NCBI RefSeq assembly: GCF_907164915.1
Contig: NC_061862.1
Span: forward strand, 82,673,718 to 82,737,717
Direction of reading: 5' to 3'
From: Impatiens glandulifera
Taxonomy: Eukaryota; Streptophyta; Magnoliopsida; Ericales; Balsaminaceae
DNA: 64,000 bases
The notes beneath the pieces were generated by a model. It was not told the DNA's origin. It was given only the letters and a program-made list of their open reading frames with translations, and did no database searches. Positions 9,674 through 20,514 of this stretch are shown in pieces. The position numbers and the translations under genes were made by a program. Position 1 is the stretch's first letter. Every line of letters begins with the position of its first letter.

Positions 9674-10898
9674 TGTTAGGATCTAAGTCGCGGCTGGAGG
9701 ACCGGGGTTGGGTCGGTTAGCGCGTCTTACTCAAAGGGTGGTGATTAATCCGGTTAGAGATTAACACCGGGGTTTCAATACTACACAAACTGTCACAAAC
9801 CCTTGAACCAAGTTCAAGCACGGAAGATGTTTGTTTCAGGTTGAAGCAGCACACTCACGAGATAAGCAGAATCGGTTTTGGATAAGACAGGTTTGGAGGT
9901 TGCTGGGTCGGTTTTGTAACTCGGTGATTCGGTTTAGGTAGTGTAGAGTCGGTTAAAGCGGTGTAGGTAGGTTAGTACAGATCGGTTAGAACGTAGAACC
10001 ATCAGAAAGTAAATAACAAGACAGGTTTTTAATGGATGTTCGGAGATAATACTCCTACGTCACCCCTTCTTCTCGAAACCGCGAGAAAGATATTCACTAA
10101 GGAATACAAACACAATCCGATCGAGACTTATTTCCTGCTCGATAACACCCGTACAATTTTAACCGAAATTGTAAATACACACTTCAATTTAGCACTTAAG
10201 CTTTCTAGAGATAGAACACAATCTTATCACTTGTAAATTAATTGTCCACTGTGTCCCACATTTACTCCTCTTCTGCTCCTCCTTTTATAGGTGAAATGTG
10301 CCAACGGTCACATTTCACTTCCTTGAATTTGATTGGTTGAGCAGAGGTTCAGTGATTAAGACCTGGCGGTCAACTTTTCAGACCTGGCGGTCTGTTCTTC
10401 CAATATGTAGGTCAAACCGGCTAGGTTTGTCTTTTACTTAATGTGGTAACTGTCGGTTAGACAATTGTCTGTACTTGGAAGATTGCCTTTCTGATTTATC
10501 CTAAAGTGGAAAGATCTTGTAGGACGGTTTTCTGTAACCTGCAGACTGTCCTCAGACTTGTATGGATATGGCAATGTTCAGTCTGTTCCTTTGGTATCAT
10601 TCTCAACAGATACCCGAAGTATCTTCTTATGCTGGTCGGTTATTTGTCTTAACTAGATGGCTTCCGGTTATTGCTTTGACTTCTGGTCGGTTAATGACCG
10701 ACTATCTGGTGTTTCCGGCCTTCGGTTTTGACCGATCTTGCCTTCTTTGTGCGGTCATGTTTCTGGTCGGTTTGATAACTTGACCAGTGGAGCTTCTTAA
10801 TCTGGTTGAGTACTTTGACCGGTCCGGTTCTTTGTCTGTTCCTGCATAGGAGGTTTTTTTGTGTTAAGTTCTATTAACCAGTCTAATTTTATCTAACA
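9674..10898 (-). repeat. 5' LTR of Copia element 1
   Basis: On the minus strand the 1,225-bp LTR starts TGTTAGATAAAATTAG and ends GATCCTAACA, a proper TG...CA pair, and is followed after two bases by the primer binding site. The inner end is placed by the PBS and the outer end by the TG terminus. The partner LTR lies off the window, so the outer end cannot be checked by pairing or by a TSD. The R/U5 part (about 10,030-10,073) shares a block with the LTRs of element 2; the U3 end is very different, so the two elements are different subfamilies. The short open frame at 10,036-10,236 inside it is not regarded as a gene. Confidence 0.85.
10282..10290 (-). promoter_or_regulatory. TATA box of the LTR of Copia element 1
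   Basis: The minus strand reads CTATAAAAG about midway in the LTR. The LTRs of element 2 have the same CTATAAAAGGA at the equivalent place. It would set the start of the genomic RNA (U3/R border) a few tens of bases toward lower coordinates. Confidence 0.7.
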
Positions 10899-11039
10899 CT
10901 TTTTTCATATTCATCTTTATTCCTCGACAAATCACTCACCCATCTTAGTCGACCTCTCTTTCACTCTCACTTCAACAAATTAACAACCAATCTCAATTTA
11001 TCACTAACCTCTTATCCAACTTCAAACCAACCACTTGCC

Positions 11040-11990
11040 ACCACCCGACCTTCATCTCGTGACCTCACATTTTCAAATGCTAGTCAAACCAACCACTAAT
11101 TTTGGCCTCACACTCGACAAATCATCCACCACCCAACCTTTATCTCGTGACCTCACACTTTCAAATGTTCACTAAACCAACCACTAATTCCGACCTTACA
11201 CTCGAAAAACCACTCACAACCCGACCTCTATCTCGTGACCTCACACTTTCAAATGTTCGCCAAACCAACCATTAATTCCGACCTCACACTCGATAAACCA
11301 CCCAACACCCGACCTCCATCTCTTGACCTCACACTTTCAAATGTTCGCCAAATCCAACCTCCCACTCGATAAACCACCTAACACCCGACCTCCATCTCGT
11401 GACCTCACACTTTCAAATTCTTGCCAAACCAACCATTAATTCCGACCTCACACTCGATAAACCACCCAACACCCGACCTCAATCTCGTGACCTCACACTT
11501 TCAAATGCTCGCCAAACCAACAATTAATTCCAACCTCACACTCGATAAACCACCTAACACCCGACCTTCATCTCGTGACCTCACACTTTCAAATTTTTGC
11601 CAAACCAACCACTAATTTCGACCTCAAACTTGACAAACCACCCACCACCCGACCTCCATCTCGTGACCCCACACTTTCAAATGCTCGCCAAACCAACCAC
11701 TAATTCCGACCTCAAACTCAACAAACCACCCACCACCCGACCTCCATCTCCTGACCCCATACTTTCAAATGCTCGCCAAACCAATCACTAATTCTGACCT
11801 CAAACTCGACAAACCACCCACCACCCGACCTCCATCTCCTGACCCCACACTTTCAAATGCTCGCCAAACCAACCACTAATTCCGACCTCAAACTCGACAA
11901 ACCACCCAACCTCAATTTTGTGACCTTACACTTTCAAATACTCGTCAAACGAACCACTAATTCCGACCTCACTCTTTTAGATATCTTGAA
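11040..11990. repeat. 88-bp satellite array, about 11 copies
   Basis: The motif TCTCGTGACC recurs at about 11,054, 11,143, 11,231, 11,319, 11,395, 11,483, 11,571, 11,659, 11,747, 11,835 and (decayed) 11,917, a regular 88-bp period with one 76-bp unit. Each unit contains CACACTTTCAAATG, GCCAAACCAACCAC and CACCCGACCTCC. The spans between stops are accidental, since 88 is not a multiple of three. The array starts about 140 bp from the LTR end of Copia element 1. A faint relic of the unit occurs near 19,390-19,440. Confidence 0.93.
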
Positions 11991-12034
11991 TTATTTGTTT
12001 AAAAGTTGTACCACCATATATTATAGTCAAGAAT

Positions 12035-12165
12035 GCAATCTTGAAAATTTAAATTTGCATATTTTAGGATTTGAACTTTGGTCTTAAACATGAAATTTAA
12101 ATACTGTAAGTGCTATAGAGCACTTGAGATTGTTGAAATAATTTTATTATTTTGTGTATATATAT
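12035..12165 (-). repeat. SINE-like repeat family 2, decayed copy
   Basis: Read on the minus strand, a B-box-like AGTTCAAATCCT is clear; the A box is decayed. The surrounding words (TTCATGTTTAAGACCAAAG) match the better copies at 12,575 and 22,235. Confidence 0.4.
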
Positions 12166-12242
12166 ATATATTTTGTATTTAATATTTATTATCAATTAAT
12201 TAATTTTTATATTAATAAAAAATTATTTATACTAATAAATAA

Positions 12243-12354
<112 letters not shown>

Positions 12355-12442
12355 AGAGAAAAAATGTATAATAAATGATAAAAATGTATTTATATAAAAT
12401 TAATTATGAAAATTAATATAATATATATATAAAGTAAATATA

Positions 12443-12446
<4 letters not shown>

Positions 12447-12493
<47 letters not shown>
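12447..12493. repeat. (AT)n microsatellite
   Basis: An alternating AT run of about 46 bp, second in a cluster of three with those at 12,248 and 12,681. Confidence 0.95.
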
Positions 12494-12501
<8 letters not shown>

Positions 12502-12574
12502 GAGAGAGAAAATAAATAGAAAGAAAAAAATATAAGATAAAATATATTTATAGTAAAGTATATATTTTTTAAAA

Positions 12575-12667
12575 TTTAAATTTGTATATTTTGGTATTTG
12601 AATCCTAGTTTTAGGCATGAAATATGAACATTTTAACCGTTAGACTATTTAAATTATTAAAATAATT

Positions 12668-12672
<5 letters not shown>
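12575..12672 (-). repeat. SINE-like repeat family 2 (tRNA-derived)
   Basis: The minus strand shows an A-box-like TAGTCTAACGGTTAAAATG and, about 30 nt on, a B-box-like GGATTCAAATACC. That is the spacing of an internal RNA polymerase III promoter. Confidence 0.5.

Positions 12673-12680
<8 letters not shown>

Positions 12681-12717
<37 letters not shown>
12681..12717. repeat. (TA)n microsatellite preceded by (TTA)n
   Basis: A TA run of about 36 bp follows a short TTA run. It adjoins the SINE-like copy at 12,575-12,672. Confidence 0.93.
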
Positions 12718-12720
<3 letters not shown>

Positions 12721-12729
12721 GAGAAATAA

Positions 12730-13400
12730 TTATTAAAAAAAATTGATGACGTGAATTATTTTGGTGTATATGCTTTTTAATTCTTTTCTTAATGAAACTT
12801 TTATGAGTTTGTAATTTTTTTATTTTGTAATGATTTTTTAATTTGTATGTCATGCTTAGTTTCATTCTATTTAAACATCTCTATTTTATTTTTTTATAAT
12901 AAATGAACCACTTCAAGAAAATCATATCCCTTAAGGCCTCAACTATTTGCTATGTAAGGCAATAATGTCAATATTTTTTTGGTGGAAAAAATAACTTAAC
13001 GTCATTTAATTAAGAATTAAAAAATGGGAGAAATTGTCAATTATCAAAGTTAGACAAACCCTAGTTTTGATTAAAAGAATCAAACGACCCCTAGAGTATC
13101 TGATTAGAAACAAAAAAAAATAGAGATTATAGACAACTAAAACATACCAAACATACTACTTAACATTCTTGTTCAATGAAGTCAATATCATTTCCGCTAC
13201 TTTCGAATCCCAATCTACTACTAGTCCACCTACTTTTTCAAATCACCTGTTTGGCTCTATGCTTCTTTATTGGTGATTGAACTGTTGCATTTGATGCTGA
13301 CTGTTTGTGAGCATTTACTTCATTCCCTTGGATCAGTTTTGTTTTAGAGGAACCATCACTAATCTGATAAAATGAATTATGTTTCAGTATTTTAGAAATT
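12730..13400. other. AT-rich stretch, 3' flank of the inverted DUF4283 copy
   Basis: I see no gene here. The words around 13,035-13,080 (reverse: ACTAGGGTTTGTCTAA) match the 3' flank of the plus-strand copy near 18,880-18,930. The duplication behind the two DUF4283 copies therefore extends about 500 bp beyond the coding relic. Confidence 0.5.
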
Positions 13401-13559
13401 TCACATTCCTTTGCTTCATTTTTGTCTGACTTGCTTCGGTCTACTTTAAAGTTTCCTCTTCACTATCATCCACTTCAATCTTATCACTTCTTTCTTCTAA
13501 TTCTTCCCTCTTTCCTTCCTCTTACTCTTCATCTTTTTCTTTCTCTAATTTTTCATCTT

Positions 13560-14545
13560 TCATTTCTTTTGATTCTTTATCATTCCCATAATCTGCATCT
13601 CCATCTTTAGCTTTCTCATTTTGATTGTCTAATTCTTCAGTTTCAGCTTCCTCATTTTTCTCTTGAACTTTTAGCTTTTCCTTCTGTTCTTCAATTGCTT
13701 TTGCACATTTATTACTGAGATGTTCAAAAGTATTGCAGAACGTACATTTGTTTGGCCTCTATTCATACGTAATATCCATGTCTATGAGTTGCCTATTCTA
13801 TCAACTATTGTCATCTTTGCTGGTAAAGTGCTTCTAGAATGCACTTCAATGTTTATCCTAGCATATGTGATGTGTTCGCTTTCCTTCATTATTGGGTCCA
13901 TATATAATGGTTTCCCCAAGAGACTAGCGAAATGGCTAAGTGCTTCTACGTTATACATATGAGCTGAAATGTTCCTTAGTTTGAACCAAATTTGAGTTTT
14001 TTCCTTCGGTTTTCTGAGTAGGTTCATACCTTCAGACCATTTTCCAGCTTCATACAGTTTGACCCAACATATATGTGTTCCAACTTCAGAATATTTTCCA
14101 GATTTGTTCCATACTTGAATTTTAAGAAATATAAATCATGGATATTTGCTGATACATTTTCCAGTCGCATATGCTCCCATTGTTTTAGCAAAACATCCTT
14201 AGTGATGGGGAAAAATACACGATTCATACCTATGTAGTTTCCAACAACTACATTTTCCCATTCTTTAATGCATTTTTCCTCCACTTCAACATGTAATTTA
14301 AACTCAAAAGGGTATTTAAGAATATCAACTTTTAGTTTAAAATTTCCCAGGTAAGTTTTGCCTTTATATTGCTCCCCATCTTCATATTTATATCATACAT
14401 TTTTTTTTCCAGACCTCATTAACTTTCCAACTGGAATTACTTCTGATAGTAAGCTCCTTCAATATTTCCACAGACCAACTAACTATCTTCTTGTATTTCT
14501 CTTGTTTTAGTAAGTTCAAATCATGAAGATAGTGAATATTGAGTT
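13560..14545 (-). pseudogene. DUF4283/zinc-knuckle gene relic, minus copy
   Basis: Frames on the minus strand give EWENVVVGNYIGMN, then IWFKLRNISAHMYNVEAL, FASLLGKPLYMD and ARINIEV, the wording of the DUF4283 domain found in plant LINE-type ORF1 and related zinc-knuckle proteins. A CX2CX4HX4C knuckle follows (CTFCNTFEHLSNKC, about 13,700-13,745), then a lysine/glutamate-rich tail toward 13,500. The frame changes near 14,025 and between the domain and the knuckle (stop at 13,782), so it is broken. No reverse transcriptase lies downstream. It is an inverted homologue of the relic at 16,975-18,640. Confidence 0.7.
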
Positions 14546-14559
14546 GAATAGTGGTTTGC

Positions 14560-15290
14560 TGTGTTTTTTCCTTACTGAGCAGAATCTCTCATTTCTTTGC
14601 TTGGAACAACAATGTCGCAATTTGATTCTTGAGTTCGTAGAGATTTGTCCTTTCATTGTATCCAACCTTCCATATTTTTTCATTTTTTATTTCAGGTTTC
14701 AAACTTCCAGTTTCATTCTGCATTTTTCCTCAATCGTTTGAGAGTTCTGTTTCTGCATTTCTGGTTTCTCATAAATATGTTTTTTTCCATGTTTCATTTA
14801 TCGTTTTCTTGCTTGAATCGATTTCTACGAAATTATTTAAAATTAAATCTTTAAGTAATAAAAGATATTTTAGTTAATAAATGGAGTAATAATTGATAAT
14901 ATCACGATAATGAAATGATTGTCAATTTATTTGAAAAAAAAGATGAACGCTAAAGGATAAAATGAGGTTATACAAATGAATTGTTGACAACCGGATGAGT
15001 CTCATGTTTTTTCATTGATGAGTCTGATTATTCATTTGTTTTTATCTACATAGTTACCCACTTCTTAACCCTAACTATTAATTAGTATATCTATTTTGCT
15101 TACTTTCTATTGGAGATTCACAATTTAATAGAGAGAACAATGATTATAAACTTCAACTTAGCTAAATATTTAAATCTAGTGCAACAATCTATTATAATGT
15201 TGATCAGTTAAAATATGAGATTAAAATCACTTCGATTAAGTGGAGATGTCAATGTTAAATCTAGTCTCTGATTGTTGTCAAATACTTCAA
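14560..15290. other. AT-rich spacer between repeats
   Basis: No gene or clear repeat is seen. Open frames at 14,523-14,877 are short, overlapping and phenylalanine-rich, with no homology that I recognise. Confidence 0.5.
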
Positions 15291-15292
15291 GA

Positions 15293-15834
15293 TTATAAAA
15301 TTTGAAATTGTTACCGTTCCTATATAAGAGGTATATGAATAATCTATATATAAATAATGATGCTTAATTTTTAAAGTGTCCGGATTGCCGGGTCGAGAGC
15401 TGTAGTTAATTTGGATACTTGGGTCGGATTGTGGGTTGACCCATTTTTAAATTTAAAACGGTTAAAAATAAAATTAAAAATGCTAGAGGTATGTTTCGAA
15501 CTTGCAACCTAACAAAACAAGTACAAATCTTTAACCAACTAGGCTACAAAGACTTTATATTTTAAATTCAACACCAAATTTGATAAACGCGGGACGTTTT
15601 AATATTAATATAAATTCAACTTTTTAACTAACTAATATATAATGATGTTGAGTAAATGGATACTTGGTTCGGATTGTGGGTTGACCCACCCATAAACTTA
15701 AAACGGTTAAAAATAAAATTAAAAATGTTATCTGTAATTTTTTTCACGGTTTTTTATAATATTACTCGTGCAAATGCACGGGCTTATAAAATTTGAAATT
15801 GTTACCGTTCCTATATAAGAGGTAAATGAATAAT
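15293..15834. repeat. About 50-bp direct repeats flanking the family 1 copy
   Basis: A near-identical segment (AAATTTGAAATTGTTACCG, CTATATAAGAGGT) occurs at 15,293-15,343 and 15,784-15,834, bracketing the SINE-like copy and its partial neighbour. Confidence 0.7.
15375..15575 (-). repeat. SINE-like repeat family 1 (tRNA-derived), minus copy
   Basis: The minus strand has TAGCCTAGTTGGTTAAAG (A box) and GGTTGCAAGTTCGAAAC (B box), about 30 nt apart. A conserved tail follows with ATTTTTAATTTTATTTTTAA, GGGTCAACCCACAATCCGAC and CAATCCGGACACTTT. A second, tail-only copy lies at about 15,640-15,735. The body matches the plus-strand copies at 19,560-20,395 and 23,495-23,735. Confidence 0.6.
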
Positions 15835-15839
15835 ATTAA

Positions 15840-16590
15840 TGCTATAACAAGATACATCAAATTTTAATAACATGAGTTATATGATATAAATATTCACAAA
15901 AAAACTTTCAACAATAATATTAACAACCAACCATAATTTCAAACTTTTCAAATTTTACATTCATTTGAATATCTTAAAAAAAGGTTAAATAAAGTAAATT
16001 TTGTGTTAAAAAATAAATACAGTGTAAAATTTAGGTCTTAATATATATATTTTTTATAGCATTCGAAAGAAGGTATATATTAGATTTTTTTTTTCTGTTC
16101 ATTAGATTTGAATATTTTATGAAAAAATGATTTTTTCCTTAAATTAATTATAATGTTTTCTTAAATTATCTGGTTTATATTAGATTATGCAAATTTTAAA
16201 ATAACACTACTCTAGCGCAGCTGTAGCTCATACCCTTGGATTATGACCATCTGGTTTGAAATAGAAAGAAAATGGTGAAGGTGAAAGAGTTTTTTTTGTT
16301 TTGTTTTAATATGAATATGAATATTAATATGTTATGCTCTTTAATTGGATATTCACTATGTGTCTCCAAGTAGAAGTTTCATGGACATTATTCATGGAAG
16401 ACCATCCAGATTAAATATGTTTTTCCTTATAAAAACCTATTTACCTGTTTTGTGGACTTTCGCTATTTAATGTCTTTAAGTTAACGTATGATTCACATAT
16501 TATTTAAGACTATCAATTAGTGTTAAAAATAATAAGAAAAATAAATATATTTAACTAATACTAATATGTTGTCAAACTCTACAAATCAAT
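15840..16590. other. AT-rich stretch without a gene
   Basis: No coding signal is seen. The only structured piece is a short tRNA-like stretch near 16,213-16,262, too decayed to call. Confidence 0.5.
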
Positions 16591-16974
16591 TAATATTAAA
16601 TTGCACTAAATAAAAGAATAGCATCAAGAAAAGCTCTGGAGATTTTCGGCGAGAATTTTCTGGTGACGAAATCTTGAATTTCTTCCCAAAATACGTGCAC
16701 ATTCTCATATTCAATCAAAAATCGTGTCGGAATCAAGATCGTCGACACGTTCGACACAATCGGCACGGCCGACACATTCGGCACAATGTCTCGTTCGCGT
16801 GATTTAGTTGATTTGGTAGTCGGTTACGGGAAACGTGGTCAGAGTAAAGATCGTCGACACGATCGACACGACAAGTACGTCTGACACGTTCAACACATCG
16901 GAGAAAATCGTCTAGGGTTTGAATAAGGTCGTTTCAAGATTGTTGTTCTGACTTTAATCCCCTATTCTAAAGTC

Positions 16975-18640
16975 TTATTTGAATATGGATAAAAGGAAAA
17001 AACAACAAGGTCAAAGAAGTGCAAAACTTTGTTCTTAAAGGAGTCAAAGAAAGTATAGAGAAGAAAATGAACAAAATAGCTGAAGAAGTTATTAATGAAA
17101 AAGTGTAGGAAATCAACAAATATCCAATTGCTGCCCAAAAGCTTTTGGAAAATAATGTAGGGATCAAGGAGAAGAAAGAAGGAGTTTGGATGATAGAGTA
17201 TAATTAAATGTCCAATTATTTGGACTAAAAAACTAAATCACCAAACTCCTAATGCATGTTAAGAAAGGAGAAATTGTACTTAGCAAAGAGAAAATACGAA
17301 GCACAATAATCCAACTTAACATTCACTATCTCAAAGACTGGAATTTACTAAAAAATGATGAATATGGAGTGATAGTAAAATGGTCTGTTGCAACAATAAG
17401 GGAGTTAAAAGAATGCTCCTAAATCGAAGACCTATACTATCAGGAGTAATTTTACATGAAAAATCAAGTTTGGAAAAACAACATTGGGAAAAAGGCTGAA
17501 GATCATGCATACAAAAGAAAATTTTACTTGGGCAATGTACAAACTAAAGTGGAGGTACTAAATTCTCCTTTTGAATTTAAATTTCCTGCTGTAGTAAAAG
17601 AAAATTGTGTTAGGGAATGGGAAAATGTAGTTGTGGGAAACTACATAGAAAAGAATATAGTTTCCTTCATAGTCACCAAAGAGGCACTTATGAAGCAATG
17701 TGAGGAAAAATGACTAGAGAAAATTTCAGCAAATTTACATGATCTTTACTTTTTGAAATTTAAGAAGAGATCAAATCTCGATGAAATTCTGAAAAATGGG
17801 CATACATATATTGGATCCAACTACATTAAGTTGGAAAGATGGTATAAAGATTTGAACATATTAAGTATGCCTAAGGAAACAACTCAAATATGGTTCAAAT
17901 TATGGAATATCTCTGCACACATGTATAATGTAGAAGCTCTTAGTCATTTTGAGATTTATTGGATACATCATTATACATGGACCCAATTACTGAAGGAGAA
18001 GAGCACCTATCATTTTCTAGAATTAGCCTTGAGGTGCATCCTAGAAGCACACTGCCGAACAGTATGACAGTAGTAGAGAGAAAAGGAAACCTACAGTCAT
18101 GGAAATCATTTATGAGTGAAGGTCATACAAATGCATTTTCTGCAATACCTTCCAACATGAAATCCCAAATTGTGATTTGTCTAAGTAAGAAGATTAGAAA
18201 ATTCATAAAGGCTAGAAAGTAAAGATACATGAAAATGAAACAGAGATGTCTATTATCAAAGAGCAAAATGTGGTTGAAAAATAGGAGACAAAAGATAAAG
18301 AAAATTATATATACAAGAAGAAAACAATACGAAGAAGGAGGTGAAACCTCAACCTAATCATGTTCAAGAGATAGTTGAGGAATCTCAATCAAATCAAGTT
18401 GAATGGTTACTGATGAAAATAGAGAGGGAGATACTCAGGCTAATCAAGAGAAAAAAGATAATTTCAATGTTGATATAGAGGAATCCAAAGTTGTTAAGGA
18501 TTCTAAAGCTGAAGCTGAAGGAAATAAAGACAATGATCTAGAAATTCAAGTTGAGAACAACAAGGTGAAGAACCCAAAAATACTAAAGAATAATTCTTTC
18601 TATCAAATCAGAATGAGTTCATATAAAGAAAAAAAATCAA
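16975..18640 (+). pseudogene. DUF4283/zinc-knuckle gene relic, plus copy
   Basis: Frames on the plus strand give a lysine-rich start (NFVLKGVKESIEKKMNK, near 17,010), then EWENVVVGNYIEKN (about 17,615-17,660), IWFKLWNISAHMYNVEAL (about 17,888-17,940) and ISLEVHPRSTLP, a DUF4283-type domain. A CX2CX4HX4C knuckle follows (CIFCNTFQHEIPNC, about 18,132-18,173), then an acidic/lysine tail with IQVENNKVKNPKI. Stops at about 17,107, 17,211, 17,418 and 17,711 and several frame changes break it. The function would be nucleic-acid binding, as in LINE ORF1 relatives; no RT is present. It is inverted relative to the copy at 13,560-14,545. Confidence 0.72.
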
Positions 18641-18649
18641 AATGAGAAT

Positions 18650-19555
18650 AGACAGTATTCATCAACTTCTTAAGTTCATCCACTTTCATTGTAAGAGGAA
18701 GGGAAGAGGAAGAAGAATGACAAGGGGAATATGAAGACAACCTGTTAAAACATCAAGTTGATATGAAAATAAAAATCTTGATTGGGATAATTAAGATTTG
18801 ATATAGTTTATAATCTTTGTTTATAATCTATGTTTCTACAATATTTGATTGATACTAATCATGTTCTTTATGGTCATTTGATTGTCATCTTTTAATCATA
18901 ACTAGGGTTTGTCTATCTTTAATTCTCGACCCTCTCATTTTTGAGATTTTAATGAAATCATTTTAACCGTTTTCTAAAAAACATTTTTTTAAACATACTA
19001 TTAAAAAGAGAATTCTTTCTTAATTATTTTGAATTTATGAAACACAGGACTTATTTTTTATAATTATTTTTGAAAGGATAATATCAAAATTATTTATTCA
19101 TTTATTTAGAAAGATTCATTTTAATACTATATAAAATTTAAACTCAATAGTGGTAAGAATTTTGAATTAAATCTTAAATTTAGTTGTTTGAAAACTTAAT
19201 TAAACTAGGAAGATTTCGTACAATGCATACAGATAAAAATATAAACAAAATAAATTTTGTTAAAACAATTATAATAATGAATATTTAAAATTTCACGAAT
19301 AATATATTAAAATAAAAATAAAACACTTTCATTCCACATTTTATACAATTCAGTAAAATAACTCATCTTCTCAAATATCTTATCACATATTTTCCCAATG
19401 ATCCTCTCATCTCGTGACTTTACACTTTCACTTTGGTAAATCAAATATTTGATTCATATTTTTGAACATTTAACATCATGACTTCACACTTTGGTCAATC
19501 AAATATTTGATACATATTTTTTAACCACTTTCAATTGTTAATGTTATATTATGAC
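18650..19555. other. AT-rich stretch, 3' flank of the DUF4283 plus copy
   Basis: No gene is seen. Near 19,390-19,530, two degenerate units (TCTCGTGACTTTACACTTTC; CATCATGACTTCACACTTT) resemble the 88-bp satellite at 11,040-11,990. Confidence 0.45.
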
Positions 19556-19559
19556 TGGG

Positions 19560-19775
19560 CAAACCACATCTCAATCACACATGGTTAATGATTGTACTTG
19601 TTTTATTAGGTTGAAAGTTCGAAATATACCTATAGAATTTTAATTTTATTTTTAATCGCTTTAAGTTTATGGGCGGGTCAACCCACAATCCGACCCAAGT
19701 ATCCATTAACTCTCACATATATATCCAAATTAACCACAGCTATCGACCTGACAATCCGGAAACTTTGAAATTACG
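19560..19775 (+). repeat. SINE-like repeat family 1, plus copy
   Basis: A decayed A box (ATGGTTAATGATTG) and a B box (GGTTGAAAGTTCGAAATA) precede the family tail with GGGTCAACCCACAATCCGAC and CAATCCGGAAACTTT. Confidence 0.5.
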
Positions 19776-19799
19776 CATAATTATATATATAGAGAGATT

Positions 19800-20095
19800 A
19801 ATTAGTTAAAAAGTTGAACTTATATTATTAAGAATGTCTAGCGTTCATCAAATTTGGTGTTAAATATAAATATAAAGTCTTATTAGCCTAGTTGGTTAAA
19901 GTGTTGTACTTTTTTGTTAGGTTCAAAGTTTGAAACATACATATATCATTTTTAATTTTATTTTTAACCGTTTTAAGTTTATGGGCGGGTCAACCCACAA
20001 TCTGACCCAAATATCCATTTACTCTCACATATATATCCAAATTAGCCACAACTGTCGACCCAGTAATCCGAACACTTTGGAATTACGCGTTATTA
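19800..20095 (+). repeat. SINE-like repeat family 1, plus copy
   Basis: It has an A box TAGCCTAGTTGGTTAAAGTG and a B-box-like GGTTCAAAGTTTGAAAC, with the same leader (TTAGTTAAAAAGTTGAA) and tail as the next copy. The offset from the next copy is about 318 bp, so these form a short tandem series. Confidence 0.6.
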
Positions 20096-20104
20096 TATAT
20101 ATAT

Positions 20105-20395
20105 ATAGATAAATTAGTTAGTTAAAAAGTTAAAATTATATTATTAAGAGTGTCTAGAGTTCATCAAATTTGGGGTTGAATTTAAAATATAAAGTCTTAT
20201 TAGCATAGTTGGTTAAAATGTTGCACTTATTTTGTTAGGTTGTAAGTTTGAAACAAACCTATAGCATTTTTAATTTTATTTTGAACCGTTTTAAATTTAT
20301 GGCAGATCAACCCATAATTTGACTAGAGTATCAATTATTCTCACATATATATTCAAATTAACCAAAACTTTCGACTCGTCAATCCGGACATCATT
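20105..20395 (+). repeat. SINE-like repeat family 1, plus copy
   Basis: It has an A box TAGCATAGTTGGTTAAAATG and a B-box-like GGTTGTAAGTTTGAAAC, followed by the family tail. Its 3' end runs into the (TATTA)n array. Confidence 0.58.
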
Positions 20396-20511
20396 ATATT
20401 ATATTATATTATATTATATTATATTATATTATATTATATTATATTATATTATATTATATTATATTATATTATATTATATTATATTATATTATATTATATT
20501 ATATTATATTA
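20394..20511. repeat. (TATTA)n pentanucleotide array, about 23 units
   Basis: This is a perfect 5-bp repeat. It starts where the SINE-like copy ends (CAATCCGGACATCATTATATT), so it may have grown from the A/T-rich tail of that copy. Confidence 0.96.
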
Positions 20512-20514
20512 AGT

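Larger units (their letters stand above)
1..10898 (-). mobile_element. Sirevirus-like Ty1/Copia retrotransposon 1, cut by the left window edge
   Basis: Read on the minus strand the order is 5' LTR, initiator-Met PBS, gag with a CX2CX4HX4C knuckle, protease (DSGCSKHMTG), integrase, reverse transcriptase (YVDD), RNase H, then accessory genes A, B and C. The domain order PR-INT-RT-RH defines Copia. The integrase and RNase H wording ([22 protein letters not shown]) is of the Sirevirus type. The 3' LTR is not in the window, so the element continues past base 1; the intact order in the second copy (45,678-59,949) predicts the remainder of gene C, a PPT and an LTR there. Gag and genes B and C are open in the visible part; pol and gene A carry stops or frameshifts, so this copy is probably not autonomous. 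Confidence 0.93.

Noticed and set aside
10036..10236. 66-residue frame in the LTR of Copia element 1
   Set aside because: It lies in R/U5 of the LTR on the antisense strand and is not conserved in the LTRs of element 2.
16205..16265. tRNA-like stretch (GCAGCTGTAGCTCA ... CTGGTTTGAAAT)
   Set aside because: It has A- and B-box-like words but no cloverleaf with paired acceptor stem that I can build; at most a relic.
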